Position numbers and translations under genes: made by a program. Shown here one piece after another: positions 17,939 to 27,030 of a stretch of DNA of 64,000 nt. Within the stretch, counting starts at the first letter, position 1. Every line of letters begins with the position of its first letter. The DNA is from Lachnospiraceae bacterium (lineage in GTDB: Bacteria; Bacillota; Clostridia; Lachnospirales; Lachnospiraceae): the NCBI GenBank assembly GCA_021202465.1, contig JAJQCZ010000060.1:1-64000 (forward strand), given 5' to 3'. The notes beneath the pieces were generated by a model. That model was given only the letters and a program-made list of their open reading frames with translations. It searched no databases and was not told the DNA's origin.

Positions 17939-18850
17939 ATGGTTGGATTTTTAGGGATTCTTGTGGTGTTTCAGCTGGTTTTGCTGTGTATTTTGTTTTT
18001 CCGGGAACGCCGCAGAAGACGTGAAATTCAGAGCCTGACGCTTCGTCTGGAGCGCCTTCTGCATGACGGTGAGATGCTTCCCATGGAGGAATACCGGGAG
18101 GGGGAGCTCTCGATCCTTGCCAACCAGATTCAGAAGCTCGCGCTGAAGCTGACGGAGTCCGCCGACCGCCTGCAGGCGGAAAAGGCATATCTGGCGGATT
18201 CTCTGGCGGACATCTCTCATCAGCTTCGCACGCCGATGACGGCCATGAACCTGTCGCTTTCTCTGCTCGCAGACCCGGAATTATCGGAAACACAGCGTCG
18301 GCAGCATGTGGCGGAGCTGCATGGACAGCTGCGGCGCATGGACTGGCTGGTGGAGACGCTTCTGAAGCTGTCGCGGCTGGACGCCGACATGGTACAGATG
18401 GAAGAGAAGAGCTTCCCGGTTTCCGAGATGATTCGCCGGGCTGCGGAGCCGATCGCTGTCTCTGCAGAGCTTCGGGGACAGTGCCTGACGGTGGACTGCG
18501 GGGAAGACGCCCTGACAGGTGATCTGTCCTGGACGACGGAGGCTATCGGGAATCTCCTGAAAAATGCCAGCGAGCACACGCCGGAGGGCGGCGTTATCAC
18601 TGTGCGGGCGGAAGAGAATCCGCTGTTTACACAGATTAGCGTGGAAAATACCGGGGCCGGATTCGCACCGGAGGACCTTCCGCATTTGTTTGAACGTTTT
18701 TACCGGGGAAAAGACGCGCGGGAGGGAAGCTGCGGCATCGGTCTGGCGCTGGCACGTCGTATCATTTCTGAGCAGAGAGGGACCATTCAGGCGGAAAATA
18801 CGCGGGACGGAGCACGTTTTATCGTGAAATTCTATAAGCAGATTTTCTGA
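17939..18850 (+). CDS. Sensor histidine kinase
   Basis: This 303-residue kinase has a single N-terminal membrane helix (about 3-22) and practically no extracellular part, then a HAMP-like or coiled linker. The dimerisation domain has the H-box DISHQLRTPMT (His94). The ATPase domain has N-box NLLKNASEHTPEGG, GFAPEDLPHLFERFYRG and the G2 box GIGLALARRI. Kinases this lean in the membrane usually rely on the cognate ABC permease for sensing. The ABC genes that follow support this, although BceS-type kinases have two helices. It begins 16 bp after the regulator. Confidence 0.88.
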   Translation: MVGFLGILVVFQLVLLCILFFRERRRRREIQSLTLRLERLLHDGEMLPMEEYREGELSILANQIQKLALKLTESADRLQAEKAYLADSLADISHQLRTPMTAMNLSLSLLADPELSETQRRQHVAELHGQLRRMDWLVETLLKLSRLDADMVQMEEKSFPVSEMIRRAAEPIAVSAELRGQCLTVDCGEDALTGDLSWTTEAIGNLLKNASEHTPEGGVITVRAEENPLFTQISVENTGAGFAPEDLPHLFERFYRGKDAREGSCGIGLALARRIISEQRGTIQAENTRDGARFIVKFYKQIF

Positions 18851-18923
18851 ACATGACAGTTCTCTCATCGGAGAATCACCGGAGCGTCATTCACAGTTGG
18901 TAAAATCATGACACAAGGGACAA

Positions 18924-18987
18924 AAGGTCATGAATGGAGCGCTTACACAGGGTACGTCCTGCGGTGGGTGTTTCAATTCATGACCTT
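18924..18987 (+). repeat. Intergenic repeat, copy C, inside a 12-bp inverted repeat
   Basis: This fullest copy begins AAGGTCATGAAT and ends ATTCATGACCTT, so a 12-bp stem encloses the shared block GGAGCGCTTACACAGG and the inner CAGG/CCTG stem. It lies between the kinase and ABC genes, so the ABC pair may have its own control. It could be a regulator site, a structured leader or a small non-autonomous mobile element. Confidence 0.65.
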
Positions 18988-19022
18988 GGGGACCGCAACA
19001 ATATGGGAGAGGAGACAGTGAT

Positions 19023-19703
19023 ATGGTTATCTTGCGTGCGGAGCACCTGTCCAGATGGTATGGGGAGAAGCCGAATGTGGTGCGGGCGGTGGATGATGTA
19101 TCCTTTTCGGTGGAAAAAGGGCAGATGGTTGCTGTCGTGGGGGCGTCCGGCTCCGGGAAAAGCACGCTGCTGCATCTTCTGGGCGGCGTGGACCGGCCAA
19201 CGGCGGGGCAGGTTTTTCTCGAGGAACAGGATGTATTTGCTCAGAATGACGACCGGCTGGCAATCTTCCGCCGCCGTCAGGTGGGACTGATCTATCAGTT
19301 CTACAACCTGATTCCGGTGCTGAACGTCCGGGAGAACATGACGCTGCCGGCGCTGCTGGACGGACGGCGTGTGGACGAGGAGCGCCTTGAGAATCTGCTG
19401 GAAACACTGGGGCTCAAGGCGCGGGAGACGCATCTGCCCGGTCAGCTCTCCGGAGGGCAGCAGCAGCGGGTCTCGATTGGACGGGCGCTCATGAACGCCC
19501 CGGCGGTGATCCTGGCTGATGAGCCCACCGGGAATCTGGATTCCCGGAACAGTCAGGAGATCGTGGAGCTGTTGAAGCGCTCCAACCGGGAATACAACCA
19601 GACCATGCTGATCATCACGCACGACGAGTCCGTGGCTCTGCAGGCGGACCGCATCCTGACCATGGAGGATGGCAGGATCGTCCGGGATGAGGTGATCCGA
19701 TGA
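19023..19703 (+). CDS. ABC transporter ATPase (MacB/LolD type)
   Basis: This 226-residue ATPase has Walker [10 protein letters not shown], the Q-loop in [12 protein letters not shown], the signature [15 protein letters not shown], and Walker [14 protein letters not shown]. The last is the hallmark of the MacB/LolD/FtsE-like group that works with FtsX-fold permeases. It overlaps the permease gene by 4 bp. With the kinase and regulator upstream it likely forms a peptide- or drug-resistance module. The ATG follows GGAGAGGAG. Confidence 0.9.
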   Translation: MVILRAEHLSRWYGEKPNVVRAVDDVSFSVEKGQMVAVVGASGSGKSTLLHLLGGVDRPTAGQVFLEEQDVFAQNDDRLAIFRRRQVGLIYQFYNLIPVLNVRENMTLPALLDGRRVDEERLENLLETLGLKARETHLPGQLSGGQQQRVSIGRALMNAPAVILADEPTGNLDSRNSQEIVELLKRSNREYNQTMLIITHDESVALQADRILTMEDGRIVRDEVIR

Positions 19704-22477
19704 AGATTTTGTGGAAGCTGGTGATTCTCAGACTGCGGAGGAACCGTACCCGGACGGCTGTCACCGTGTTCGGAATCGCCCTTTCTGCCGCGCTGCTGGC
19801 GGCTGTTGCTACGCTGGGTGTCTCGGCCTGGGACTACATGGGGCGGAGCGCCGTATTTCGCACGGGAGATTATTATGTTTCTTTTGAAGCCGCGGGCGAA
19901 GAGCTTCTGGAAGAACTGAAGGAAAATGAGGACGTTTCCCGGCTGGGTACACTGTGCTGTCTTGACGGCGAATATATGATCGATTCTCTGGGACAGGTGT
20001 CGGAGCAGTATCTTGCGGTAGCGGCCGGTGACGAGGCCTTTTATGAGAGCTTTGCGCCGGTTCTCACAGAGGGGCGGATGCCGGAGAATAGCAGCGAGGT
20101 TCTCCTGACGGAGATGAGTGCCAGCAATCTGGAGTTTTATCATCTGGCGTACTCTGTGGGGGAGGCGGTCGAAGTTCAGGGCATTTCCTATACGATTGTC
20201 GGAATCGTGGAAAATGAGAGCTATGATGATCTGTATGAGGCCGGCGTATCGGTTCTGTTCACTGTGGCGAACGGTGAGACGTGCGGGGGAAATGCGGCTG
20301 AGGAGACGGCAGCAGAGGATTCGATCCGGGGCGATGCGTCAGGAGAAGAAACGGCAGATGCAGAGACGTCGGTACCGGCCTGCAATGCCTACGTAAAGAC
20401 GGCTTCTTCGGCGGCGGCTGTCGCGCTGGCGGAGGAATATGGGGAGAAGGCAGAGCAGAATGAAACGCTTCTGAGTCTTTATGGAATCGGAGTCGCCGGA
20501 AATGTGCGGAGCCGAATCCTTGGAGTCTGTGCGGTGCTGATCCTTTTGCTTGTCGTCAGCTCCGCGCTGCTGATCCGTAATTCCTTCGCGCTGTCCGTCA
20601 CACAGCAGACAAAAGAACTCGGTCTGCTTGCCGGTATCGGCGCAACAAGACGGCAGATTCGCCGCCTTGTCCGTGCGGAAGGGCTGGCGCTCTGTCTGGC
20701 AGCGATACCGGGCGTCCTTCTGGGCTATGGCATTGTGTCTCTGGCCGTCCGGCTGCGCGGCGGCTGGCTGCTGCAGCTTGTCTCCGGTACGGAACCGGTC
20801 GTCGCCTTCCGTGCGGTTCTGAACATTCCGGTACTGGGAGTGTCCGTGGGCATCGCGGTTCTCACAGTCTGGTTTTCCTCCCTGCGTCCCGCGCAGAGAG
20901 CTGCCCGCACCTCTCCGATGGAGGCGATCCGGCAGAATGATCTGTACCGCCCGGATTGCAAAACGGTAAAAGGAGGCCGGAGGCTGGCTCATTTCCTGGG
21001 AATGCCCGGTCTGCTCGCGGGGAAATACTATCACGTCAGCCGCGGAAAATACCGGCCGGTGGTTGTCGCCCTGGCGATGAGCCTGACAGTCTTTGTCAGT
21101 GCAGCGGTTCTGGCCGGACAGATCCAGGCCTCCGTCACAGACTATGTCGGTGGGGAGGACTATGACTTTGAGATTCTCGAGGGTGATATGGAGACTCTTC
21201 GCAGCCAGCCGGCGGTGGAGCAGGCCGCTTATGTGAAGGTACAGCAGTATCTTACCGTGCTGCCGGAGGAAGCGCTCTCGGACGAGAGCCGGACGTATTT
21301 TCAGGAAATGGTTGCCTGCAATCTGAGCGGAGATCCCGTAAATGATTCTCTGTACGGCACGGAAAACACCGTGGAGGTCAGTCTGTGTTTCCTCGAAGAC
21401 GCGGTGCTTCGAAGCTATCTCGAGGAACAGGGTATCGACCCGGAACCGTATTTCCGGGAGGAGAATCCCACCGCTCTGGTCTGCAGCAACTCCGGGACGG
21501 GCTACGCGGTGAATGCTTCCGGGGAGTATGAGCTTCAGTATTACAATTATTTTGCCTTTGGGGAGGATACAACGGAAATTGCGCTTTATTCCGGATGGGG
21601 TGGGGAGATCTGGCTGGAGGATTTCGGGATTGAAGCGGAGGAGGAATTTGCCTCGGTTCTTTATTCCCTGGATGAAGAGGGAGAGGCCGTGATGACGGCT
21701 TATACATCGGAAGAGACGTGGGAGCTCGTTCTCCGGCAGACGGAGGAGGGCATTGCGTATTATCTGAAGGATCCGGAGTCCGGGGAAATATCCTCTGCTG
21801 CCAGCTATACGCAGACGCAGAGCCGGACGACGCTCCTGCTGGGTGCGCGGGTCTCGGAGGCTCCCTTCGGCGTCTCCACGGGCGATGCTGCCGGTCTGGG
21901 CTGCACACTGGTGCTGCCTCTTTCGGCTCTCGGCGCGGATGAAGGCGCGGCGACGTCCACCCTGTGTGTGACAGCCGCGTCCGGCAGAAGGACATCTCTT
22001 CGGGCGTATCTGAATGCCAACGGCTATGAATACAACGATAACACGGAGAGTGCCGATCGCAGCCGCACGGTTCAGGCGGTCTGCACAGTCTGTGCCGCCG
22101 GGTTTGTGCTGCTCCTTTCTCTGTTTGCCGTGGCCAATGTCTTTCATACTATTTCCGCGAATCTGACCCTGCGTCTGCGGGACTTCGGGGTGCTGGAAAG
22201 TCTCGGAATGCAGAGAGGGCAGCTTCGCCGGATGGTGCTGACGGAGTGCCTGCTTTGCGGTGGGCGCGCTCTTCTGACGGGCATCCTGCTCTCCTTGGCG
22301 GCGGCCTGGCTCATTGCCCGGCTCTTCGGGACGGAGCTTGTCTATCCCTGGAGATGGATCCTGGCGGGGGCCGCCGCAGACATGGTAATCGTCCTGCTCA
22401 GCATGCTGTATGCGCTGGCCGGATTGCGCCGATGCTCTCCGATGGAGGCGATATTCGGAGAATACGGGGCGGAGTGA
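19700..22477 (+). CDS. FtsX-like ABC permease, duplicated form
   Basis: This 925-residue permease contains two MacB-like halves. Each has one leading membrane helix, a large extracellular domain and three closing helices: helices near 18-40 then about 265-395, and near 445-465 then about 785-905. The cytosolic loops carry the FtsX features TKELGLLAGIGATRRQIRRLV and LRDFGVLESLGMQRGQLRRMV, and SPMEAIR/SPMEAIF near the ends of both halves. The first extracellular domain has a Glu/Ala-rich insert (about 195-225). Such 8-helix permeases pair with a single ATPase homodimer. The substrate is unknown; antimicrobial peptide detoxification is the usual inference. Confidence 0.85.
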   Translation: MKILWKLVILRLRRNRTRTAVTVFGIALSAALLAAVATLGVSAWDYMGRSAVFRTGDYYVSFEAAGEELLEELKENEDVSRLGTLCCLDGEYMIDSLGQVSEQYLAVAAGDEAFYESFAPVLTEGRMPENSSEVLLTEMSASNLEFYHLAYSVGEAVEVQGISYTIVGIVENESYDDLYEAGVSVLFTVANGETCGGNAAEETAAEDSIRGDASGEETADAETSVPACNAYVKTASSAAAVALAEEYGEKAEQNETLLSLYGIGVAGNVRSRILGVCAVLILLLVVSSALLIRNSFALSVTQQTKELGLLAGIGATRRQIRRLVRAEGLALCLAAIPGVLLGYGIVSLAVRLRGGWLLQLVSGTEPVVAFRAVLNIPVLGVSVGIAVLTVWFSSLRPAQRAARTSPMEAIRQNDLYRPDCKTVKGGRRLAHFLGMPGLLAGKYYHVSRGKYRPVVVALAMSLTVFVSAAVLAGQIQASVTDYVGGEDYDFEILEGDMETLRSQPAVEQAAYVKVQQYLTVLPEEALSDESRTYFQEMVACNLSGDPVNDSLYGTENTVEVSLCFLEDAVLRSYLEEQGIDPEPYFREENPTALVCSNSGTGYAVNASGEYELQYYNYFAFGEDTTEIALYSGWGGEIWLEDFGIEAEEEFASVLYSLDEEGEAVMTAYTSEETWELVLRQTEEGIAYYLKDPESGEISSAASYTQTQSRTTLLLGARVSEAPFGVSTGDAAGLGCTLVLPLSALGADEGAATSTLCVTAASGRRTSLRAYLNANGYEYNDNTESADRSRTVQAVCTVCAAGFVLLLSLFAVANVFHTISANLTLRLRDFGVLESLGMQRGQLRRMVLTECLLCGGRALLTGILLSLAAAWLIARLFGTELVYPWRWILAGAAADMVIVLLSMLYALAGLRRCSPMEAIFGEYGAE

Positions 22478-22527
22478 CTTGTGGGAGGTAAGAGGTTGTG
22501 CTACTATAAATAATAAAGGCGCAGTGT

Positions 22528-22550
22528 ACCGGGCAGGATATCTGCCCGGT
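22528..22550. terminator. Hairpin after the ABC permease
   Basis: ACCGGGCAG (22528-22536) and CTGCCCGGT (22542-22550) form a 9-bp stem. The downstream sequence is only weakly T-rich. Confidence 0.5.
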
Positions 22551-22666
22551 TCGCTGTCTTAAGAGAATCGTAAGAATTCGTTCGATTTGATTTTATATTG
22601 CCGGGCTATTCTGAAAGAGTAAAGATTTCAATCAGGGAAATTGTGCATGAAGGGAGGGCTGCGCAG

Positions 22667-23006
22667 ATGAGCGGAAAGAGACATGTAAAAGACAGCAGAC
22701 ATCGGGGAAGAAAAAAATCGGAGCGGCGGATATGGATCCTGGTGTTTCTGGTTCTTCTGGCGGTTTTTGCGGTCTGCCTGGCCGCGGAGCGCATCTCTGT
22801 GGGAAACGGGAAAGCGGACGGTTATTCGGAAGAAGCAGTATCAGGAGAAGCGAAAACGGAGAGTACGATGGAGGGGAGTACAGAATCTGCAGGAGGCGGT
22901 GAATGGCATCCTGGAAGCGGTACACGAGGGACGCATCATGGAAGAGCGGATCGCGGAGAGCGCGGAGCGGATCCTGGCGACGAAGATCCGGGCGGGGATC
23001 CTGTAG
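22667..23006 (+). pseudogene. Remnant of a membrane-anchored GH3 (NagZ-like) glycosidase
   Basis: Two pieces in different frames remain. From the ATG at 22667 (RBS GGGAGGG) a basic N-terminus and one membrane helix (about residues 22-44) lead into a Ser/Glu-rich linker. From about 22890 to the stop at 23006, a different frame encodes NLQEAVNGILEAVHEGRI, then ERIAESAERILATKIRAGIL. That is the characteristic C-terminal helix pair of the GH3 beta-N-acetylhexosaminidase domain. The catalytic domain (about 300 residues with the KHFPGHG motif) is absent. A large internal deletion plus a frameshift best explains this. The first frame would run on to 23017 as Gly/Asp-rich nonsense. Confidence 0.65.
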
Positions 23007-23060
23007 TTCCGCTCTGAAGCTTGCCCGCATCCCCCAATCTGTTGTTTACGACCAGGGGGA

Positions 23061-23345
23061 TCAGGCTGTCTGCTCATTTACGGTAGGGAGGGAATAAAGC
23101 TGATCCGGATCAATATCTATACATCGGCTTTCATCCCGGTTCCCGGCAATATCCCAGGCCAACGTGTCATTCAGGATCATGCAGGAATTCATAAATATAT
23201 GGATGTCTTTTAACTGGGTGAACAGACCCTTTTCAAGAAGGGGGTTTACATTGTAGAGGACGATTTTTCCGTCACTGAAATATACGGATACTGTGTAATC
23301 CTTATGAGGAACAACCTGAACAATCTCCGGGAAATAATCGCTCAT
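23061..23345 (-). CDS. DUF2442 domain protein
   Basis: This 94-residue protein matches DUF2442 by its pattern: VVPHKDYTVSVYFSDGKIVLYNV, G-x-F-x-x-L in GLFTQLKDI, then LAWDI and the acidic DIDPDQLYSLP ending. Members are often paired with a DUF4160 gene in small two-gene units suspected of toxin-antitoxin function. Here no DUF4160 gene is next to it; the only DUF4160 gene is 27 kb away. The start ATG follows GGAGGTGCC. Function is unknown. Confidence 0.75.
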   Translation of the reverse strand: MSDYFPEIVQVVPHKDYTVSVYFSDGKIVLYNVNPLLEKGLFTQLKDIHIFMNSCMILNDTLAWDIAGNRDESRCIDIDPDQLYSLPTVNEQTA

Positions 23346-23593
23346 AATGGCACCTCCGGTTATGTTTTTATATTAATGGAGAGATTCTGTTTAATGGTTT
23401 ACCGTCTTTTTTACTCGGATTCCATAGAACAGAGATATTTCGGGCATGATGAATTCCTCACTTGAAACAGTTGTGGAGGGGTTACTGTTTGTTTATTATA
23501 AAGGAGAAGCTTTTTGAAATCAACATAGAATCATTTTTTATATATGTCTGATGTCAGATTCGATGAAATCCTCGGGGAAACAGGAGCGGTGGG
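23346..23593. other. A/T-rich gap, nothing recognised
   Basis: This gap between divergent genes has lower GC than its surroundings and no convincing frame. The promoter of the nitrilase gene follows at 23594-23622. Confidence 0.4.
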
Positions 23594-23622
23594 TTGTCAT
23601 CTCCGTTTTTGTGCGTTATGAT
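23594..23622 (+). promoter_or_regulatory. Predicted promoter of the nitrilase-family gene
   Basis: TTGTCA (23594-23599) and TATGAT (23617-23622) are exactly 17 bp apart. Confidence 0.7.
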
Positions 23623-23705
23623 ACCTGTGATATGGGAAGTACCTTCTCTTGTGGGCAGGAAGGTCTGCTTTGAGAGAAGACGTAACAGACGGAGAGGATA
23701 CGGCG

Positions 23706-24491
23706 ATGAAGATATGCCAGATACAGATGGATATGAAGCTGGGCGATCCTGTATATAATTTCGCCCGGGCGGAGCTTTTAATCGGGAAAGCGGCCTGTCG
23801 GCAGCCGGACGTGATCTGTCTGCCGGAGACCTGGAATGTGGGTTTCTTCCCCCGGAAGGGGCTGGCGGAGCTGGCTGACCGGGATGGTCGGGCGGTGCGG
23901 GAGCGGATCGGCGGCCTGGCCCGGCGGTTTAATGTAAATCTGGTGGCCGGTTCGGCGGCTATTCTGCGATCAGACGGGGGCTGTGTGACGAATACGGCGC
24001 TGGTTTTTGATCGGGCCGGAGACTGCGTGGCCGAATATGATAAGGTGCACCTTTTTACGAATATGGAAGAGGAGAAGTATTTCACGGCGGGAGCGCGGCT
24101 GTGTGTCTTTGAACTGGACGGTGTGCGCTGTGGTCTGATTACCTGTTATGATCTCCGTTTTGTGGAGTGGGTGCGGAAGACGGCGCTGGCAGGAATTGAT
24201 ATACTCTTCGTGGGCGCACAGTGGCCGGCCAGCCGCCTTTCTCACTGGCGGGTGCTGAACCGGGCCCGGGCCATTGAAAATCAGATCTTTGTCGCCGCGA
24301 CCAATTCCTGCGGCGTGGCCGGAGAGACCCGTTACGGCGGTCATTCGCTGTTGATTCATCCTCTGGGGGATGTCCTGGCGGAGGCCGGGGACGCAGAGGA
24401 GATCCTGGAAACGGAGATCAACCTGAGTGAGCTGGCGGGAATCCGCGCGGAGATCCCGGTGTTCCGGGACCGGCGGGAAAAACTGTATTAG
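23706..24491 (+). CDS. Nitrilase-family carbon-nitrogen hydrolase (omega-amidase-like)
   Basis: This 261-residue enzyme keeps the nitrilase catalytic triad: Glu41 (LPETWN), Lys113 (YDKVHLF) and Cys147 (LITCYDLRF). The arrangement YDKVHLFTNMEEEKYF and the compact length resemble omega-amidase/Nit2 and YafV-type amidases, which hydrolyse alpha-keto-acid monoamides, more than true nitrilases. The substrate cannot be fixed from sequence. The ATG at 23706 gives the conserved MKICQIQMDM start and follows GGAGAGG; the in-frame start at 23649 adds 19 non-conserved residues. The LysR gene 101 bp downstream runs in the same direction. Confidence 0.82.
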   Translation: MKICQIQMDMKLGDPVYNFARAELLIGKAACRQPDVICLPETWNVGFFPRKGLAELADRDGRAVRERIGGLARRFNVNLVAGSAAILRSDGGCVTNTALVFDRAGDCVAEYDKVHLFTNMEEEKYFTAGARLCVFELDGVRCGLITCYDLRFVEWVRKTALAGIDILFVGAQWPASRLSHWRVLNRARAIENQIFVAATNSCGVAGETRYGGHSLLIHPLGDVLAEAGDAEEILETEINLSELAGIRAEIPVFRDRREKLY

Positions 24492-24592
24492 CAGGAATAA
24501 ACAGGGATCATCGGGGGTTCAGGGTATTTGACCGGTGGCCAGTTTATGAAGCTTGTTATGAGCAGACTGAAACAGCGGAGAGAGGAAAACGC

Positions 24593-25516
24593 ATGGATAT
24601 AGAACAGATTAAATGTGTGGTGGCGGTGGCACGCTGCGGAACCTTCCTGGAAGCAGCCTTCCAGCTGAACCGGTCACAGTCCTCTGTGTCGAAGAATGTC
24701 CGCAGACTGGAGGAGGAGCTGGGGATTTCTCTCTTCGAGCGGACGACGCGAAAAGTGGCTCTGACACCGGCGGGGGAGGATTTCGTGGCGTATGGGGAAC
24801 AGATCCTCACAGCCTATGAGTGTATTTTGAATTCTGTAGACCGGCACCTGCATACTGAGGTGAATAATCTGAATATCGGGAGCATTTATTTTGGTCTCAA
24901 CAACCGGCTGGCACCGATGATCGCCCGGTTCCTGAAGCTGCATCCTACCATGGAGATTGACATGAAGGAGGGGACGACGACACCTCTGCTGAAGTCGCTG
25001 CGAACCCGGGAACTGGATGTAGTGTTTGTATCCAGCATGTACAATCCGGAGACAGAGCATTCTCATTTTGCCGATGAGCCGGAGTTTCGTGCCTTTTCCT
25101 GTTTTAAAGATCCGTACTATGTCATCGTCAGCCGAAATCACCGCTTTGCGAACCGGAAAAGTTTGTCCTACCCGGAGCTGGCGGGGGAATCTTTTATTGC
25201 CACGGACCGCACGATGGATGTCTATCACACGGCGATGCAGAAGACATTTGCTTCCTATGGGATCCCGTTCAATATTATTATGTACTGTACAAATATCCGT
25301 TCGGTGCTGCATATGGTTTCTCAGAACGTGGGTATTGCCATTCTTTCCAAACAGGTGGTGGAGGAGGATGACGATTTATGCATGATTCCGCTGGAGGATG
25401 GTATGATCCGTGATACGCAGATGCTGGTACTGAATGACCGGAAACTGGCGCCTCACATCCGGGCTTTTTATCTCTTTGTTAAAGAGCAGATTCAGACATA
25501 CGGGGATGCGATATAG
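24593..25516 (+). CDS. LysR-family transcriptional regulator
   Basis: This 307-residue regulator has the N-terminal winged helix-turn-helix (CGTFLEAAFQLNRSQSSVSKNVRRLEEELGI, about 14-45) and a linker helix. The periplasmic-binding-like effector domain runs from about 90 to 300. It converges on an FAD oxidoreductase gene that lies downstream of an SLC13 permease on the other strand, so it may sense a carboxylate handled by them. A dyad of the LysR type stands in front of the permease promoter (28584-28606). A half-match, AGGAATAAA, occurs at 24495-24503 upstream of this gene and might mark autoregulation. Confidence 0.88.
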   Translation: MDIEQIKCVVAVARCGTFLEAAFQLNRSQSSVSKNVRRLEEELGISLFERTTRKVALTPAGEDFVAYGEQILTAYECILNSVDRHLHTEVNNLNIGSIYFGLNNRLAPMIARFLKLHPTMEIDMKEGTTTPLLKSLRTRELDVVFVSSMYNPETEHSHFADEPEFRAFSCFKDPYYVIVSRNHRFANRKSLSYPELAGESFIATDRTMDVYHTAMQKTFASYGIPFNIIMYCTNIRSVLHMVSQNVGIAILSKQVVEEDDDLCMIPLEDGMIRDTQMLVLNDRKLAPHIRAFYLFVKEQIQTYGDAI

Positions 25517-25586
25517 AGAGATTTTATCTCAGAACGGGCAGAACCAAAATGATAAGACGTAATGTCGAAAAGACTGATCAGGAGAA

Positions 25587-25634
25587 AAAGAGAGGACTAT
25601 AGGATTCCGGGTAAGAATCTGTGGTCCTCTCTTT
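25587..25634. terminator. Bidirectional terminator between lysR and the FAD gene
   Basis: AAAGAGAGGAC (25587-25597) and GTCCTCTCTTT (25624-25634) form an 11-bp stem with a loop of 26 nt. The genes converge on it. Confidence 0.65.
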
Positions 25635-25689
25635 GTATGAACGCCTGGCGTAAAGATTCAAAGAAGGTTCTGGGTCTGGTGCCGGGCAA

Positions 25690-26961
25690 TCAGCCCAACA
25701 GTTCCTGCCGCAGAAGGCTGCCGTCCAGTTCATTGGGCTCCACGCCCTGCTCCAGGCAGTGGAAGGCGGCACGTCCGGCAGCCTCGCCCAGGCGCAGGCA
25801 GGTGATCATGACCCGGATACAGGCATGGGCTTCATAATCGGCGGAAATGCAGCGCCCGGCCAGAATCAGGTTGGAGACTTCCTTTGTCACCATGGAGGCA
25901 TAGGGAACGGAGAAGACACCGGTTTTCGGTTTCTGAATGGTGCTGGATACACCATCTGTATCATGAATGTCAATGGGATAGGAACTGTGGGCAACGGCGT
26001 CGGGAAATTCCCGGCCTTCCAGTACATCCTTGCCGGTCAGCACATATTTGCCCATGATCCGGCGGGAATCCCGCAGTCCGGTGAAGTCGCCGGTCGTGAC
26101 GAGGCACGCGTTCTCAAAGCCGGGGACATTTTCAATAAAGAAACGGCTGATCTTCTGGACCTGTTCCCGGGCCTCATACTCGGCCCGGCTCCACTGGAGA
26201 GTGTCCAGGGGATTGATACGAATCCGGCTCATGTTAGAGTAAAACAGACCATTGGGGAGCGGGCGGGCCAGAAGATTGTTGACATAGAGACAGCCTTCAG
26301 CCAGACCTTTTGCTGCCAGAGCCGTTTTTTCTTCCTGAGTGACCTGGGCATAGCGTTCTGCGTCGACGTCAGCCATCTGATACATCAGGCTGCCGGGCTG
26401 CAGATCGCCGTTCGGATCCCCGATCTCGAAAGAACAACCGGCTTCGACCGCAACGGAGCCGTGGAAGGAAGCATCCACGATGATCTCTCCGGTTATGCGC
26501 TGGATGCCCTCTTCGTTGTGGATCAGCAGTGAACAGATACGTCCGTCTGCTGTCTCCGCGTCGATGACGCGGGTATGGAGCAGAACATCTGCGCCCGAGG
26601 TGAAGACAAGCTCCTGAATGATGTTTTTCAGAGCGTTTGGCTCATAGGGAATGACGGGAACATCGAGATCCGGATCACCGCAGAGGTAAATGGTTTCGAT
26701 GCCGTTGCTGCCTTTCCGTTCGATCAGTTTGTCCAGCACTTCGGCGAGAAGTCCTCGCTTGGGTGCTTCGGCTTCTCCTTTCGCAAAGCCCATGAGCTGA
26801 CCGACCTGTGCCCCGGTGGCGGTGCCGCCGAGGTAAGCTTTCTCCTCAATGAGGAGTGTTTTCAGTCCGCTGCGGGCGGCGGTCACGGCGGCCGCAAAGC
26901 CGGCCGTGCCGCCCCCCACGACGATACAGTCGTAGCGGGTGGAGATGGGATGGATAGTCAT
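25690..26961 (-). CDS. FAD-dependent oxidoreductase (FAD_oxidored family)
   Basis: This 423-residue flavoprotein has the N-terminal dinucleotide fold CIVVGGGTAGFAAAVTAARSG followed by LLIEE. It also shows the family pattern LGGTATGAQVGQLMGF and a C-terminal FAD contact near LILAGRCISADYEAH. It resembles the PF12831-type oxidoreductases that reduce or oxidise unsaturated or hydroxylated carboxylates. The upstream gene in the same operon is an SLC13 anion permease, so a small dicarboxylate is a plausible substrate. No heme, FMN or flavocytochrome domain and no export signal is present, so it is cytosolic. Confidence 0.8.
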   Translation of the reverse strand: MTIHPISTRYDCIVVGGGTAGFAAAVTAARSGLKTLLIEEKAYLGGTATGAQVGQLMGFAKGEAEAPKRGLLAEVLDKLIERKGSNGIETIYLCGDPDLDVPVIPYEPNALKNIIQELVFTSGADVLLHTRVIDAETADGRICSLLIHNEEGIQRITGEIIVDASFHGSVAVEAGCSFEIGDPNGDLQPGSLMYQMADVDAERYAQVTQEEKTALAAKGLAEGCLYVNNLLARPLPNGLFYSNMSRIRINPLDTLQWSRAEYEAREQVQKISRFFIENVPGFENACLVTTGDFTGLRDSRRIMGKYVLTGKDVLEGREFPDAVAHSSYPIDIHDTDGVSSTIQKPKTGVFSVPYASMVTKEVSNLILAGRCISADYEAHACIRVMITCLRLGEAAGRAAFHCLEQGVEPNELDGSLLRQELLG

Positions 26962-27030
26962 AGAACTCCTCCTGTTGTGGTTCTGGAAGATAATGATATC
27001 ATGAATTGTTTCGCGTTTCTATAGTATCGA

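Noticed and set aside
20339-22147. 602-codon minus-strand frame opposite the FtsX permease
   Set aside because: Same reasoning; the permease on the plus strand has helices and FtsX motifs, the antisense frame has none.
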